Assembly (NCBI RefSeq): GCF_000802225.1
Contig: NZ_JTDI01000003.1
Span: forward strand, 1,054,001-1,118,000
Length of the DNA: 64,000 nt
From: Novosphingobium malaysiense
Lineage (GTDB): Bacteria; Pseudomonadota; Alphaproteobacteria; Sphingomonadales; Sphingomonadaceae
Direction of reading: 5' to 3'
Position numbers and translations under genes: made by a program. The notes beneath the pieces are model-generated. The model ran no database searches. It was not told the DNA's origin and saw only the letters and a program-made list of their open reading frames with translations. Shown piece by piece: positions 35,761 through 44,522 of the stretch (the first letter of the stretch is position 1; every line of letters starts with the position of its first letter).

Positions 35761-36732
35761 ATGACCCCAAGCAGAGACCCGACCGCCGCCGGTGTTGCCG
35801 AAGCCGCCGCCAAGGTCTCCGCAATCCTGCCCCCTACGCCGCTGCTGCCGCTCGAGATCGAGGGGCAGACGATCTGGTGCAAGGCGGAGAGCCTGCAGCC
35901 CATCGGCGCGTTCAAGATCCGCGGCGGATGGCACCGGCTGACGGCGCTTTCGGACGAGGATCGGGCGCGCGGCGTTGTCGGCGTATCGAGCGGCAACCAC
36001 GCGCAGGGCGTGGCCTGGGCCGCACGCAGGCTGGGGATCGCCGCGACCATCGTCATGCCCGTCGATGCCCCGGCAGTGAAGCTCGCCAATACCCGCGCGC
36101 TCGGTGCCGAAGTCGTGCTCTACGACCGGCCGGGCGGCGAGGACCGCGACGAAGTGGCCGGGCGCGTCTGCGCCGAACGCGGCGCGACGCTGGTCCATGC
36201 CTATGGCGATCCGTGGGTGATCGAGGGGCAAGGCAGTGCGGGCATCGAGATCGCCCGGCAGATGGACGCGCTGGGCGTGGGCGGCCCCGACCTCATCGTC
36301 GCGCCTTGCGGCGGTGGGGGTCTGACTGCCGGGTTGGCCCTCGCCTGCCCCGACGCGGCCGTGATCCCCGTCGAGCCCGAAGGCTGGGACGATGTCTGCC
36401 GCAGCCTCGCCAGCGGCACGATCCAGAGCGTTGCCGCCGATGCCCCGCCGACACCGTGCGACTCCCTGCAGACCATGGCGACGCGCCCGATCAACTTCCG
36501 CGTCCTGCGCGAGCGCTGCCCCTTCGGCCTCGTGGTGACCCCGGCCGAAGTGCGCGCGGCCCAGCGTCTGGCTTTCGAAAGGCTGCATCTCGTCATCGAG
36601 CCCGGCGGAGCCGCTGCGCTGGCCGCCGTGCTGGCCGGAAAAGTCGACCTCAAGCCCCGCACCGCCGTCGTGCTTACCGGCGGAAATACCGACGCCGCTG
36701 ATTTTGCAGCGGTTTTGACCGGGGACAATTGA
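35761..36732 (+). CDS. Threonine/serine dehydratase (fold type II PLP enzyme)
   Basis: A 323-residue PLP enzyme without a C-terminal ACT domain, so of the catabolic or serine-racemase-like type rather than full-length biosynthetic IlvA. The PLP lysine is in LQPIGAFKIRGG, the substrate loop is SSGNHAQGVAWAA, and the phosphate-binding glycine loop is APCGGGGLTAGL. It deaminates threonine/serine to 2-oxobutyrate/pyruvate. The downstream MAPEG gene starts 54 nt later on the same strand, but no functional link is seen. Confidence 0.88.
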   Translation: MTPSRDPTAAGVAEAAAKVSAILPPTPLLPLEIEGQTIWCKAESLQPIGAFKIRGGWHRLTALSDEDRARGVVGVSSGNHAQGVAWAARRLGIAATIVMPVDAPAVKLANTRALGAEVVLYDRPGGEDRDEVAGRVCAERGATLVHAYGDPWVIEGQGSAGIEIARQMDALGVGGPDLIVAPCGGGGLTAGLALACPDAAVIPVEPEGWDDVCRSLASGTIQSVAADAPPTPCDSLQTMATRPINFRVLRERCPFGLVVTPAEVRAAQRLAFERLHLVIEPGGAAALAAVLAGKVDLKPRTAVVLTGGNTDAADFAAVLTGDN

Positions 36733-36786
36733 CAAGCCCGGCCCCCGGGCCGACGAAGCGCAAGACTGGACGTGGAGGGAACAACA

Positions 36787-37215
36787 ATGGTCGGAATGGC
36801 AATCCTGCAACCCGTGGTCGCACTGGCCGCATGGACCATGGTCATGTGGTTCTGGCTCTACGGCACCCGCATCCCGGCGATGAGCGCGGCCAAGGTCGAC
36901 CCCGAGGAACTCGCCGAAGATCCTTCCATCACGCTGGACAACCTGCTGCCCCCGCAGGTCCAGTGGAAAGCCCACAATTACAACCACCTGCACGAAGCAC
37001 CTACGGTGTTTTATGCGGTCGCCATCGTGCTCGCCATCATCGGCCAGGGCGACGGGCTCAATGCCCAGATCGGCTGGGCCTACGTGATCCTGCGCGTAAT
37101 CCACTCGATCATCCAGGCGACGGTAAACAAGCTCTCGCTGCGTTTCGGCGTCTTCGCGCTCTCCAGCTTCTGCCTGATGTTCCTCGTCGCCCGCGCCGCG
37201 TTGGCAATGTTCTGA
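36787..37215 (+). CDS. MAPEG family membrane protein
   Basis: A 142-residue integral membrane protein with four hydrophobic helices and the MAPEG-like segments HNYNHLHEAPTVFYAVAIVL and AYVILRVIHSIIQA. The family includes glutathione transferases and peroxidases of eicosanoid and glutathione metabolism. The bacterial members are mostly uncharacterised. The ATG at 36787 is preceded by GAGGGA. A GTG at 36772 would place the ribosome site inside the gene. It is followed five bases later by a small hypothetical gene, probably in one operon. Confidence 0.87.
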   Translation: MVGMAILQPVVALAAWTMVMWFWLYGTRIPAMSAAKVDPEELAEDPSITLDNLLPPQVQWKAHNYNHLHEAPTVFYAVAIVLAIIGQGDGLNAQIGWAYVILRVIHSIIQATVNKLSLRFGVFALSSFCLMFLVARAALAMF

Positions 37216-37220
37216 GCCCC

Positions 37221-37478
37221 ATGGATTTCGAAGATCAACTGCGCCGCTACTTCGGCACCGACGATCCCGCCGCTATCGCGCCCGGCGCGCTGGAAGCGGG
37301 TATCGAAAAGATGCGTGTCGATTTCGGCATGGAAAAGGACAAGGGCCGCCGCTTTGCCTTGTGGACCCTGCTCTACCTGTTTGGCGGCGCCCCCGATCTC
37401 GACGTGGCCTTCGACAATGAAGACGACCGGAATGCGGCGCGAGACTTCATGGATATGATGGACAAGGCGGGGGGATGA
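37221..37478 (+). CDS. Small acidic protein, unknown function
   Basis: An 85-residue soluble protein starting MDFEDQLRRYFGTDDP, with a predicted helical content and a short hydrophobic stretch (FALWTLLYLFGGAPDLD). Its acidic C-terminus (AFDNEDDRNAARDFMDMMD) suggests a small helical bundle. No family recognised. It begins five bases after the MAPEG stop and appears cotranscribed. It could be an accessory of that protein, but nothing in the sequence shows this. Confidence 0.65.
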   Translation: MDFEDQLRRYFGTDDPAAIAPGALEAGIEKMRVDFGMEKDKGRRFALWTLLYLFGGAPDLDVAFDNEDDRNAARDFMDMMDKAGG

Positions 37479-37684
37479 TCCGTCCGCCATTCGCATGAAG
37501 CGGCAGGTCCACAATATCGGTCTGTCCGGAAGGGGTACTTCCGCACATAATTCCTGAAGAGCATTCAGGCCCGCGTTCGACGGTCATCCGGGGGACGTGC
37601 AACCTGTGGAGCGACGCCCGCCGGGTGTTGAAGTCTCACGCCCACCATTTACCGAGCCGGATCGGGTTCAAATGAGGGCAATAA

Positions 37685-38344
37685 ATGCAATTCGAAGAAA
37701 ATGCGGCTGCGCTCGGCAAGCCGCTCCGGGCGCTTTTCACGCTGGCGCTGATCGTCGGCGCAATCCTGGCTCCCATACCGTTCCCGTTCAAGGTGCCTGC
37801 ATTCGCCGCGGTCGCCCTGCTGTGGGTATGGGTTGAAACGCGCAGTCTGGCGCCGGTAGGGTTGAAACTTCCCGTCAGCGCGGGATCCACCTTGCTGTGG
37901 GCGGCAGCAGGGACGGGCGGCGTCATCTTCGTTCTGGGAGACGTGGTCAATCCTGTCATCGAGTGGGTCTTCTCGAAGGGAGCCGATCACTCCGGATATG
38001 GTGCCTTGAAAGATAACGGGCCGGCCGCGTTCAAATTATGGCTCTACGCCATGTTCAGCGCGGCCATCGCGGAAGAGATCGTTTATCGCGGGTTCCTGTT
38101 GCACCAGCTTTCTGTCCTTTTGCAGAAAGGACGGGCCGGCGAGTGGATCGCCATCCTGATCGGCGGCATAGCCTTTGCCGTTCCACATTATTCGCAGGGC
38201 TTGGTGGGCGTAATCTCGGTGGCCTTGGTCGGCTTCCTGTTCGGTTGGATATTCTTTCGCAGCGGACGCAACTTGTGGAGCCTCATGCTCGCCCATGCCC
38301 TTGTCGACACCTGGGGGATCTATTCGCTCTATCGGGGGTGGTAA
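37685..38344 (+). CDS. CPBP family intramembrane metalloprotease
   Basis: A 219-residue multi-pass membrane protein (about six helices) with the CPBP/Rce1-like motifs in order: AEEIVYRGFLL (paired glutamates, about residues 129-139), PHYSQG (second metal-ligand histidine) and AHALVDTWGIYSL near the end. In bacteria these proteins serve bacteriocin self-immunity or membrane-protein processing; the substrate is unknown. No bacteriocin-like small gene is seen beside it. The 206-nt upstream gap holds nothing I can support. Confidence 0.85.
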   Translation: MQFEENAAALGKPLRALFTLALIVGAILAPIPFPFKVPAFAAVALLWVWVETRSLAPVGLKLPVSAGSTLLWAAAGTGGVIFVLGDVVNPVIEWVFSKGADHSGYGALKDNGPAAFKLWLYAMFSAAIAEEIVYRGFLLHQLSVLLQKGRAGEWIAILIGGIAFAVPHYSQGLVGVISVALVGFLFGWIFFRSGRNLWSLMLAHALVDTWGIYSLYRGW

Positions 38345-38362
38345 GGCGGAACCGGCAATTCC

Positions 38363-38824
38363 CTAAAGCAGGGCGATCGCCACAACCTCGATCGCATCCT
38401 CGCGCCCGTTGAAGGGCAGCAGTTCCCCCGCTTCCTCGCCCATCAGCGCCCGTGCAAGCGGAGCGGAAAACGCCACCAGCCCCGCAGAGGGATCGGCCTC
38501 GTCGTCGCCGACAAGGCCCAGCACGCGCTCCTTGCCATTGAGCAGGAACGTCACCCGTGTACCGAAGGCCACCACGCTGCCATCCGGTTCGGGCTGGACG
38601 TCCGCCGTGATCTGACGGGTCTGCCAGTAGCGCAGATCGCGCTTCGCCGCCGTCAGCGCCGTTTCGTCCAGATCCTCTTTCAACCGCGCTTCCAGCTCGG
38701 CGACTTTCGCATCGATCAGCGCCTTGCCGCGTGGGGTTACGAGGTTCGGACCGGGCGGAATCGGGATCTCGAACTTGGGCTCGAGATGTTCATCGTCGTT
38801 CTCGCGACGAAAGGCGACGCTCAT
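38363..38824 (-). CDS. GreA/GreB-family transcription elongation factor
   Basis: A 153-residue protein with an N-terminal coiled-coil region ([20 protein letters not shown]) and a C-terminal FKBP-like Gre domain (VAFGTRVTFLLNG...LGLVGDDEADPSAGLVAFSAPLARALMG). This is a member of the Gre family close to GreA-like factors of sphingomonads, not necessarily the main GreA. It would aid backtracked RNA polymerase. The ATG at 38824 overlaps the stop of the RNA methyltransferase gene by four bases (ATGA), so the two are coupled. Confidence 0.83.
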   Translation of the reverse strand: MSVAFRRENDDEHLEPKFEIPIPPGPNLVTPRGKALIDAKVAELEARLKEDLDETALTAAKRDLRYWQTRQITADVQPEPDGSVVAFGTRVTFLLNGKERVLGLVGDDEADPSAGLVAFSAPLARALMGEEAGELLPFNGREDAIEVVAIALL

Positions 38825-40080
38825 GCTTCCCTCAGGAACAGACTCGCCAGTTCCACATGCGTCGACCAGCGGAACTGGCCGACCGGGCGCAGTTCCACCA
38901 ACCGGAAGCCTTCTTCCACCAGCCGCGCCGCATCGCGCGACCAGCTTGAGGGATTGCACGAGACATAGACCACGCGCTCGACGTTGGATTGGGCGATGGC
39001 CTCCACTTGCTCGCGCGCACCGGCACGGGGCGGGTCGAGCACCACGGCGGCGAACTTGTTCAGTTCGTCGGGCTGCAGCGGGTTGCGGAACAGGTCGCGG
39101 TGCATCGCGAAAACCGGCAATTGCGCGCGGTCGGCAGCGGCCTTGCAGGCCAAGTGTACATCGCGCGCGGCCTCGGCCGCGAGAACCTTGGTACCGGGCC
39201 CGGCCAACGCGAAGGCAAAGGTGCCGAGGCCGGAAAACAGGTCCGCCACCGTGGGAACGCCCTCCAGCCATTCGCGCGCCGCGCCGACAAGCGCCTGCTC
39301 TCCATCGAGCGTGGCCTGCAGGAACGAGCCCGGCGGGAACGGCACCGAGACATCGCCCAGCTTCACCGTGACCGGGACGGGCTCCCACACGGTCTCGAAA
39401 CCGTAGCCGCCGTCCATGGTCAGGCGGGCAAGGCCATGTTCCTCCGCGAAGGCGAGCATGGCTTCGGTGGCCGCGAGGCCTTCCGCCGTGAGCCCCTTCA
39501 CGCCGAGATCGACGCCCTGCTCGACCAGCGTCATTTCGATATCGGCCGCCATGCGCGCTTGCTGGTGCTTGCCCGGCTTGCCTTTTCCGCCCTTCTTCGC
39601 CGGCGCCGCCTTGCCCATCGTGATGAGCAGTTTGCGCAAGGGCCCGAGCAGCGCGACCAGTTCGGGCGCGAGGACGTGGCATTCCTCCAGCTCGACCAGC
39701 CGGTGCGACTTCGCCTCGCGAAAGCCGATGACGATGCGCCCGCCCGAGCTTTCCGCGCGCAGCGATGCCCGGCGGCGCGTGGCCGGCGGCGAGAGGTGCG
39801 GCGGCGCGATGTGCTGGGCGCCCAGCTCCTGCGAGGCGGAGGCATTGCTCACCCGCGCTTCGACGAAAGCGCGCAGGCTCTCCTCGTCGAGCTGCTGCAA
39901 CTGGCACCCGCCGCAGCGCCCGAAGTGGCGGCACGGCGGCTCGACATGATGCGGCCCCCATTCGAGGGTGCCGTCGGCATGCAGGATGTCGCCCGGCGCC
40001 GCGCCCCAGGCAAAACGGCCCGAGGCGGTCACGCCGTCGCCCTTGGAGGCGATGCGCAGGATTTCTTCGGATTCACTCAT
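38821..40080 (-). CDS. Class I SAM-dependent RNA methyltransferase (TrmA/RlmD family)
   Basis: A 419-residue enzyme. A TRAM-like N-terminal segment is followed by a [4Fe-4S] cysteine set (CRHFGRCGGCQLQQL), a central domain, and SAM motif VADLFSGLGTFAFAL. The catalytic part is DPPRAG and YVSCNPSSWSRDA with the nucleophilic Cys. It makes 5-methyluridine in rRNA or tRNA. The 4Fe-4S motif favours the RlmD/RlmC branch over TrmA. It is 93 bp downstream of nnrD, with a REP-like pair between. Confidence 0.87.
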   Translation of the reverse strand: MSESEEILRIASKGDGVTASGRFAWGAAPGDILHADGTLEWGPHHVEPPCRHFGRCGGCQLQQLDEESLRAFVEARVSNASASQELGAQHIAPPHLSPPATRRRASLRAESSGGRIVIGFREAKSHRLVELEECHVLAPELVALLGPLRKLLITMGKAAPAKKGGKGKPGKHQQARMAADIEMTLVEQGVDLGVKGLTAEGLAATEAMLAFAEEHGLARLTMDGGYGFETVWEPVPVTVKLGDVSVPFPPGSFLQATLDGEQALVGAAREWLEGVPTVADLFSGLGTFAFALAGPGTKVLAAEAARDVHLACKAAADRAQLPVFAMHRDLFRNPLQPDELNKFAAVVLDPPRAGAREQVEAIAQSNVERVVYVSCNPSSWSRDAARLVEEGFRLVELRPVGQFRWSTHVELASLFLREA

Positions 40081-40090
40081 GGTACAAAAA

Positions 40091-40167
40091 GTCCGCTCGC
40101 CCTGAGCCAGTCGAAGGGCGGTATGTTACGTGCCGGACGTGCTTCGACAAGCGCAGCACGAGCGGGA
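40091..40167. repeat. REP-like inverted pair
   Basis: Two REP-like units in opposite orientation: GTCCGCTCGCCCTGAGCC plus AGTCGAAGGGCG, and GTGCTTCGACAAGCGCAGC plus ACGAGCGGGA. Each unit is itself a hairpin. The same motif pair recurs at 41920-42000 on the other side of nnrD. It lies between nnrD and the RNA methyltransferase gene. Confidence 0.7.
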
Positions 40168-40173
40168 TGAAAA

Positions 40174-41586
40174 TTACAGATGCCCCGCCAGAGCCTCGGG
40201 CACCTTCGCTGCGAGTTGGCCGGCGGTGAAGGCAGGACCGCACAAATGCGCCGCTTCGCCGTGGAGCCATACGCCCTCGCAGGCAGCGTCGAAAGCGGAA
40301 AGGCCGGTTGCGGCGCGACTGGCGATCACGCCAGCCAGAACGTCGCCGGTGCCCGCCGTCGACAGCCACGACGTCGCGCGCGGTGCGCAGGCCAGGCGGC
40401 CATCGGGCGCGGCAATCACCGTATCGGGCCCCTTGGCGACCACGACCATGCCGCTTGCGCGTGCCAGCGCCAGCGCCCGGTCCGGACGGCTCCCCGCGCC
40501 ATCGAGTTCGAAGCTGCGCTCGAGCGCGACCAGTTCGCCCTCGTGCGGCGTCGCGATAGTCTCTCCCTTGCGCTCGGCCAGCGAGCGTGGCGACAGCAGC
40601 ACCAGCGCATCGGCATCGACCACGGCGGTGACCGGATCGGCCAGCGCCACGGCCAGCCGTTCACGCGCCGTGCCGTCGCGGCCCAGCCCCGGCCCGACCA
40701 GAACCGCGCTGTTGCGGTCGTCGGTCAGCACTTCGTTGAGCGAGCCGGTCTCGACAACCAGATCGGCGGGCGCGTTGCGCTTGCTCTCGGCGAAGAGCTT
40801 TACATAGCCCGCGCCTGCGCCCTGCGCGGCCACGGCGGCCAGCAGTGCGGCGCCGGGCATGTGTCCGCCGACCACGGCAAGCAGGCCGCGGCGATACTTG
40901 TGCGAGTCCGGCGCGGGCGCGCGTACCACCGGTGCCTGCAGCGCCATGGCCGCGCCTTCGACCGGATCGACACCGATCGGGATAAGCTGCATCCGGCCCA
41001 TCTTCGCCGCGGCGGGCATCAGGTAGTGCGCGAACTTCCAGGCCCCCAGAGCGATCGTCAGGTCATAGTGCGGCAGTGCCTCGTTGAGCAGCATGCCGCT
41101 GTCCGACTGGATGCCGCTCGGCAGATCGACCGCCACGAGATGCCGGTGATGCCCGGCCAGACGCGTGAGCAAGGCAAAGTGTTCCTCGTTCAGCGGGCGG
41201 GTCAGGCCGGAGCCGAAAAGGCAGTCGACCAGCACGTCGCCATGCGCCTCGGCATCGGGGGCCAGCACCTCGCCGCCGAACAGGGCACGGGCGTTCTTCG
41301 CTGCATCGGTTTTCGGCTCGGTGGGTGCAACCACCTCGGCATGGCCGCCGCGCTCGCGGATGGCTTCGGCGATCACATAGCCGTCGCCGCCATTGTTGCC
41401 CGGGCCGCACAGAACGGTGACGCGGCGATGCGCGGACAGGCGCCAGATCCAGTCGGCGGCGCCGCGTCCGGCGATCTGCATCAGCGCATCGACGCTGGAA
41501 CCGGCGTCGATCAAGGCCTGCTCGGCATCGCGCATCTGCTGGACAGTGAGAATCTGGCCGAGGTGGGGGGTATCAGTGTGCGGCAT
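40174..41586 (-). CDS. nnrD: Bifunctional NAD(P)H-hydrate epimerase and ADP-dependent dehydratase
   Basis: A 470-residue two-domain repair enzyme. The N-terminal YjeF_N epimerase domain has VLCGPGNNGGDGYVIAEA at about residues 59-76. The C-terminal ribokinase-like dehydratase domain has ATPHEGELVAL and WLSTAGTGDVLAGVIA near residue 419. It repairs damaged NADHX and NADPHX. The overlap of 14 nt with the lipoprotein gene means the two are co-transcribed, lipoprotein first. Confidence 0.92.
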   Translation of the reverse strand: MPHTDTPHLGQILTVQQMRDAEQALIDAGSSVDALMQIAGRGAADWIWRLSAHRRVTVLCGPGNNGGDGYVIAEAIRERGGHAEVVAPTEPKTDAAKNARALFGGEVLAPDAEAHGDVLVDCLFGSGLTRPLNEEHFALLTRLAGHHRHLVAVDLPSGIQSDSGMLLNEALPHYDLTIALGAWKFAHYLMPAAAKMGRMQLIPIGVDPVEGAAMALQAPVVRAPAPDSHKYRRGLLAVVGGHMPGAALLAAVAAQGAGAGYVKLFAESKRNAPADLVVETGSLNEVLTDDRNSAVLVGPGLGRDGTARERLAVALADPVTAVVDADALVLLSPRSLAERKGETIATPHEGELVALERSFELDGAGSRPDRALALARASGMVVVAKGPDTVIAAPDGRLACAPRATSWLSTAGTGDVLAGVIASRAATGLSAFDAACEGVWLHGEAAHLCGPAFTAGQLAAKVPEALAGHL

Positions 41587-41941
41587 CGGCTTTCGTGCTT
41601 GCTGGAAATACGTAACGGTCTGCGCCTACCGTAACATCCAGCTTGCCGTCCACCAGCTTCGTCTGCGCTTCCTCTGCCCCGTCCGCGACCACAAGGCCCG
41701 AGCCGTCGGTCATGACGTCGAACCGGCGAAAGGCGCCGTCGGGATGGCGCACGACGAGCGTGAGCTTACCGTCTTCCTGCGCGCGCTCGACCGAGCAGAC
41801 ATCGGCCAGCTCCGCCGAACCGCCCACGGCGCAGGCGATGTGCTCGTCGCCTGCCGCGACCGGCGGCGGCTCGCTGTTCGAGGAACATGCGGCGAGAAGC
41901 AGAACCAGCGGTGCGCAGACATGCTTCGACAAGCTCAGCAT
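41573..41941 (-). CDS. Small putative lipoprotein, signal peptide start within a REP element
   Basis: A 122-residue protein with an N-terminal signal (MLSLSKHVCAPLVLLLAAC) and a lipobox LLAAC. The mature part begins SSNSEPPPVA and ends with a beta-rich segment (KLDVTVGADRYVFPAS). No family is recognised. The first residues (MLSLSKHV) are encoded by a REP-like repeat at 41920-41947. A frame continuing upstream to 42010 also consists of repeat sequence and is unlikely to be used. It overlaps nnrD by 14 nt. Confidence 0.68.
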   Translation of the reverse strand: MLSLSKHVCAPLVLLLAACSSNSEPPPVAAGDEHIACAVGGSAELADVCSVERAQEDGKLTLVVRHPDGAFRRFDVMTDGSGLVVADGAEEAQTKLVDGKLDVTVGADRYVFPASTKADAAH

Positions 41942-42000
41942 GAGCGGGTCAGCTCCTGAAGTTTCAAAATCCGCTCGCCCTGAGCCTGTCGAAGGGCGGA
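41920..42000. repeat. REP-like inverted pair overlapping the lipoprotein start
   Basis: Units CATGCTTCGACAAGCTCAGC and ATGAGCGG, then CCGCTCGCCCTGAGCC and TGTCGAAGGGCGGA, in opposite orientation. It matches the element at 40091-40167 in motif, with the two units in the reverse order. It lies between ilvD and the lipoprotein gene. Confidence 0.7.
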
Positions 42001-42016
42001 TGAAGGCCACCCGCCC

Positions 42017-43873
42017 TCACCCGCGCTTGAGCTGGGTAACGTCGCGCACCGCGCCCTTGGCGGCACTCGTCGTCATCGCGGCATAGGCCTGCAGCGCGGC
42101 CGAGACCTTGCGCTTGCGCGGGTGAACCGGGGTCCATGCCCCGTCCTCACGCGCTTCCTGCGTCGAACGGCGGTGGCTCAGCTCCTCGTCGGAGACCATC
42201 AGGTTGATGGTGCGGCCCGGAATGTCGATCTCGATGGTGTCGCCATTCTCGACCAGCCCGATCTCGCCGCCTTCCGCCGCTTCGGGCGAAACGTGGCCGA
42301 TGGAAAGGCCCGAAGTGCCGCCCGAGAAACGGCCATCGGTGAGCAGCGCGCATTCCTTGCCCAGCCCCTTCGATTTCAGATAGCTGGTGGGATAGAGCAT
42401 TTCCTGCATGCCCGGCCCGCCGCGCGGCCCTTCGTAGCGGATCACGACGACATCGCCGGCCTCCACCTGACCGCCGAGGATGCCCGCGACCGCTGCGTCC
42501 TGGCTTTCGTAGACGCGCGCCTTGCCGGTGAACTTCAGGATCGAGTCGTCGACGCCCGCCGTCTTCACGATGCAGCCATCACGCGCGATGTTGCCGTAGA
42601 GCACGGCCAAACCGCCATCCTGACTGAAGGCGTTTTCCTTGTTGCGGATGACGCCGTTCTCGCGGTCGGTGTCGAGCGCATCCCAGCGACGCGACTGGCT
42701 GAACGCGGTCTGGGTCGGCACGCCGCCCGGCGCCGCCTTGAAGAATTCCTGCACCGAGGCGTCATTGGTCCGCACGATGTCCCAGCGGTTCAGCGCATCG
42801 CCCATGGTCTTGCTGTGAACGGTCGGCAAATCGGTGTGCAGCAACCCGGCCCGGTCCAGTTCGCCGAGGATCGCCATGATGCCGCCTGCGCGGTGGACGT
42901 CTTCCATGTGCACGTCGGCCTTGGCCGGAGCGACCTTGGAAAGGCACGGCACCTTGCGGCTCAGGCGATCGATGTCCTGCATGGTAAAATCCACGCCCGC
43001 TTCGGCAGCCGCGGCCAGCAAGTGCAGCACGGTGTTGGTGGAGCCGCCCATGGCGATGTCGAGGCTCATCGCGTTCTCGAAGGCTTCGAAGCTGGCGATG
43101 GACCGGGGGAGCGCGCTTTCGTCGTCCTGCTCGTAGTAGCGCTGGCACAGGTCGACGGCGAGACGGCCCGCCTCGCGGAACAGGCGCTCGCGGTCAGCGT
43201 GCGTGGCCAGCGTCGAGCCGTTGCCGGGCAGCGAGAGGCCCAGCGCTTCGGTCAGGCAGTTCATCGAGTTCGCAGTGAACATGCCCGAGCACGAACCGCA
43301 GGTCGGGCAGGCCGACCGCTCGATGCTCTGCACTTCCTCGTCGGTGTAGCTCTCGTCGGCGGCGGCGACCATGGCATCGACGAGGTCGAGTGCGCGTTCT
43401 TCGCCCTTGAGGATCACCTTGCCGGCCTCCATCGGCCCGCCCGAGACGAAGACAACCGGAATATTGATGCGCATCGCAGCCATCAGCATGCCCGGCGTGA
43501 TCTTGTCGCAGTTGGAAATGCAGACCATGGCATCGGCGCAGTGGGCGTTGACCATGTACTCGACACTGTCGGCGATCAGGTCGCGGCTCGGCAGCGAATA
43601 GAGCATGCCGTCGTGGCCCATGGCGATGCCGTCATCGACCGCGATGGTATTGAATTCCTTGGCAACGCCGCCCGCCGCCGCGATCTCCCCCGCCACGAGC
43701 TGGCCCAGGTCCTTGAGGTGAACGTGCCCCGGCACGAACTGGGTGAAGGAATTGACCACCGCGATGATCGGCTTGCCGAAGTCGGAATCCTTCATGCCCG
43801 TCGCGCGCCACAGGCCGCGCGCACCGGCCATGTTGCGGCCGTGAGTGGAAGTGCGGGAACGATAGGCAGGCAT
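42017..43873 (-). CDS. ilvD: Dihydroxy-acid dehydratase
   Basis: A 618-residue Fe-S enzyme that makes the 2-oxo acids of isoleucine and valine. Ligand cysteines are in [13 protein letters not shown] and [17 protein letters not shown]. The Mg/lysine block is [17 protein letters not shown], and the C-terminal signature [16 protein letters not shown] is clear. It is transcribed alone. The divergent gene at 44073 is about 200 bp away. Other ilv genes are not in the window. Confidence 0.95.
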   Translation of the reverse strand: MPAYRSRTSTHGRNMAGARGLWRATGMKDSDFGKPIIAVVNSFTQFVPGHVHLKDLGQLVAGEIAAAGGVAKEFNTIAVDDGIAMGHDGMLYSLPSRDLIADSVEYMVNAHCADAMVCISNCDKITPGMLMAAMRINIPVVFVSGGPMEAGKVILKGEERALDLVDAMVAAADESYTDEEVQSIERSACPTCGSCSGMFTANSMNCLTEALGLSLPGNGSTLATHADRERLFREAGRLAVDLCQRYYEQDDESALPRSIASFEAFENAMSLDIAMGGSTNTVLHLLAAAAEAGVDFTMQDIDRLSRKVPCLSKVAPAKADVHMEDVHRAGGIMAILGELDRAGLLHTDLPTVHSKTMGDALNRWDIVRTNDASVQEFFKAAPGGVPTQTAFSQSRRWDALDTDRENGVIRNKENAFSQDGGLAVLYGNIARDGCIVKTAGVDDSILKFTGKARVYESQDAAVAGILGGQVEAGDVVVIRYEGPRGGPGMQEMLYPTSYLKSKGLGKECALLTDGRFSGGTSGLSIGHVSPEAAEGGEIGLVENGDTIEIDIPGRTINLMVSDEELSHRRSTQEAREDGAWTPVHPRKRKVSAALQAYAAMTTSAAKGAVRDVTQLKRG

Positions 43874-44072
43874 GGGACAAACTCCGGGATCGGCAGGTAT
43901 ATGCGTGTTGGTACTTCGCCAGCGCCCCTACGCGAAACAGGCGCGCAGCCGAAGCAAAAAATGTCCTGAACACGGCCGCCACGGCACGAAAATTACACGA
44001 CTTGCGCGATCTTCCGGGGAAGACCCGCTTGCGCTTTTTGGCGGGACGCGGCCTCGGTGCTATATTGATTTT

Positions 44073-44504
44073 ATGGCAATGCCCGAATCCCTTACCCTCG
44101 AGGCCGAGGAGGAGGAGTGGCTGGAACTGGCCAGAGGCTGGATCAAGGGCCACTTCGCGCAGAACCCGGACGATGCCTACGCCAGCATCGAAGGCAAGCT
44201 GGCCGTCGTGCGCGCCAATCTCGCACAGGGCTGGGTCGGTCCGGAAGACACCTGGAAGCTGCAGTCGCTGGGGATCGCCATGGGCGATGCACTGGCGCAG
44301 GATCTCATGCTCGACTGGGTGACTATCGATGACGAATACGGTCGCCAGCCCGCGCTCAACTGGCCGGGCACCAGCATCCTGTGTTTTCCGCTGACGATGA
44401 TCTCCCAGCGTGTCGAGGAAGGTGAGCGCGTCGACATCGACATGATGTACGAAATGACGCGCGAGGAACTCAACGAAATCGCCTTCGGCGGCGAGGCCGA
44501 GTAG
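44073..44504 (+). CDS. DUF3806 domain protein
   Basis: A 143-residue acidic cytoplasmic protein. It matches the DUF3806 pattern: an N-terminal helix (LTLEAEEEEWLELARGWIKGH), then LGIAMGDALAQDLMLDWVTIDDEYGR and LCFPLTMISQRVEEGE. Function unknown. It occurs in many proteobacteria as a single gene. The ATG at 44073 is favoured. A longer frame to 43872 has only low-complexity content. It is divergent from ilvD and convergent with the amidohydrolase. Confidence 0.82.
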   Translation: MAMPESLTLEAEEEEWLELARGWIKGHFAQNPDDAYASIEGKLAVVRANLAQGWVGPEDTWKLQSLGIAMGDALAQDLMLDWVTIDDEYGRQPALNWPGTSILCFPLTMISQRVEEGERVDIDMMYEMTREELNEIAFGGEAE

Positions 44505-44522
44505 CCTGGCCTTCCTTCTCGC

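Noticed and set aside
40091..42000. CRISPR array from the repeated short sequences
   Set aside because: Only two pairs of inverted REP units, unequal spacing, no direct repeats of constant length and no cas genes.
42122..43969. 615-codon plus-strand frame opposite ilvD
   Set aside because: Antisense shadow of ilvD, which has all its cysteine motifs.
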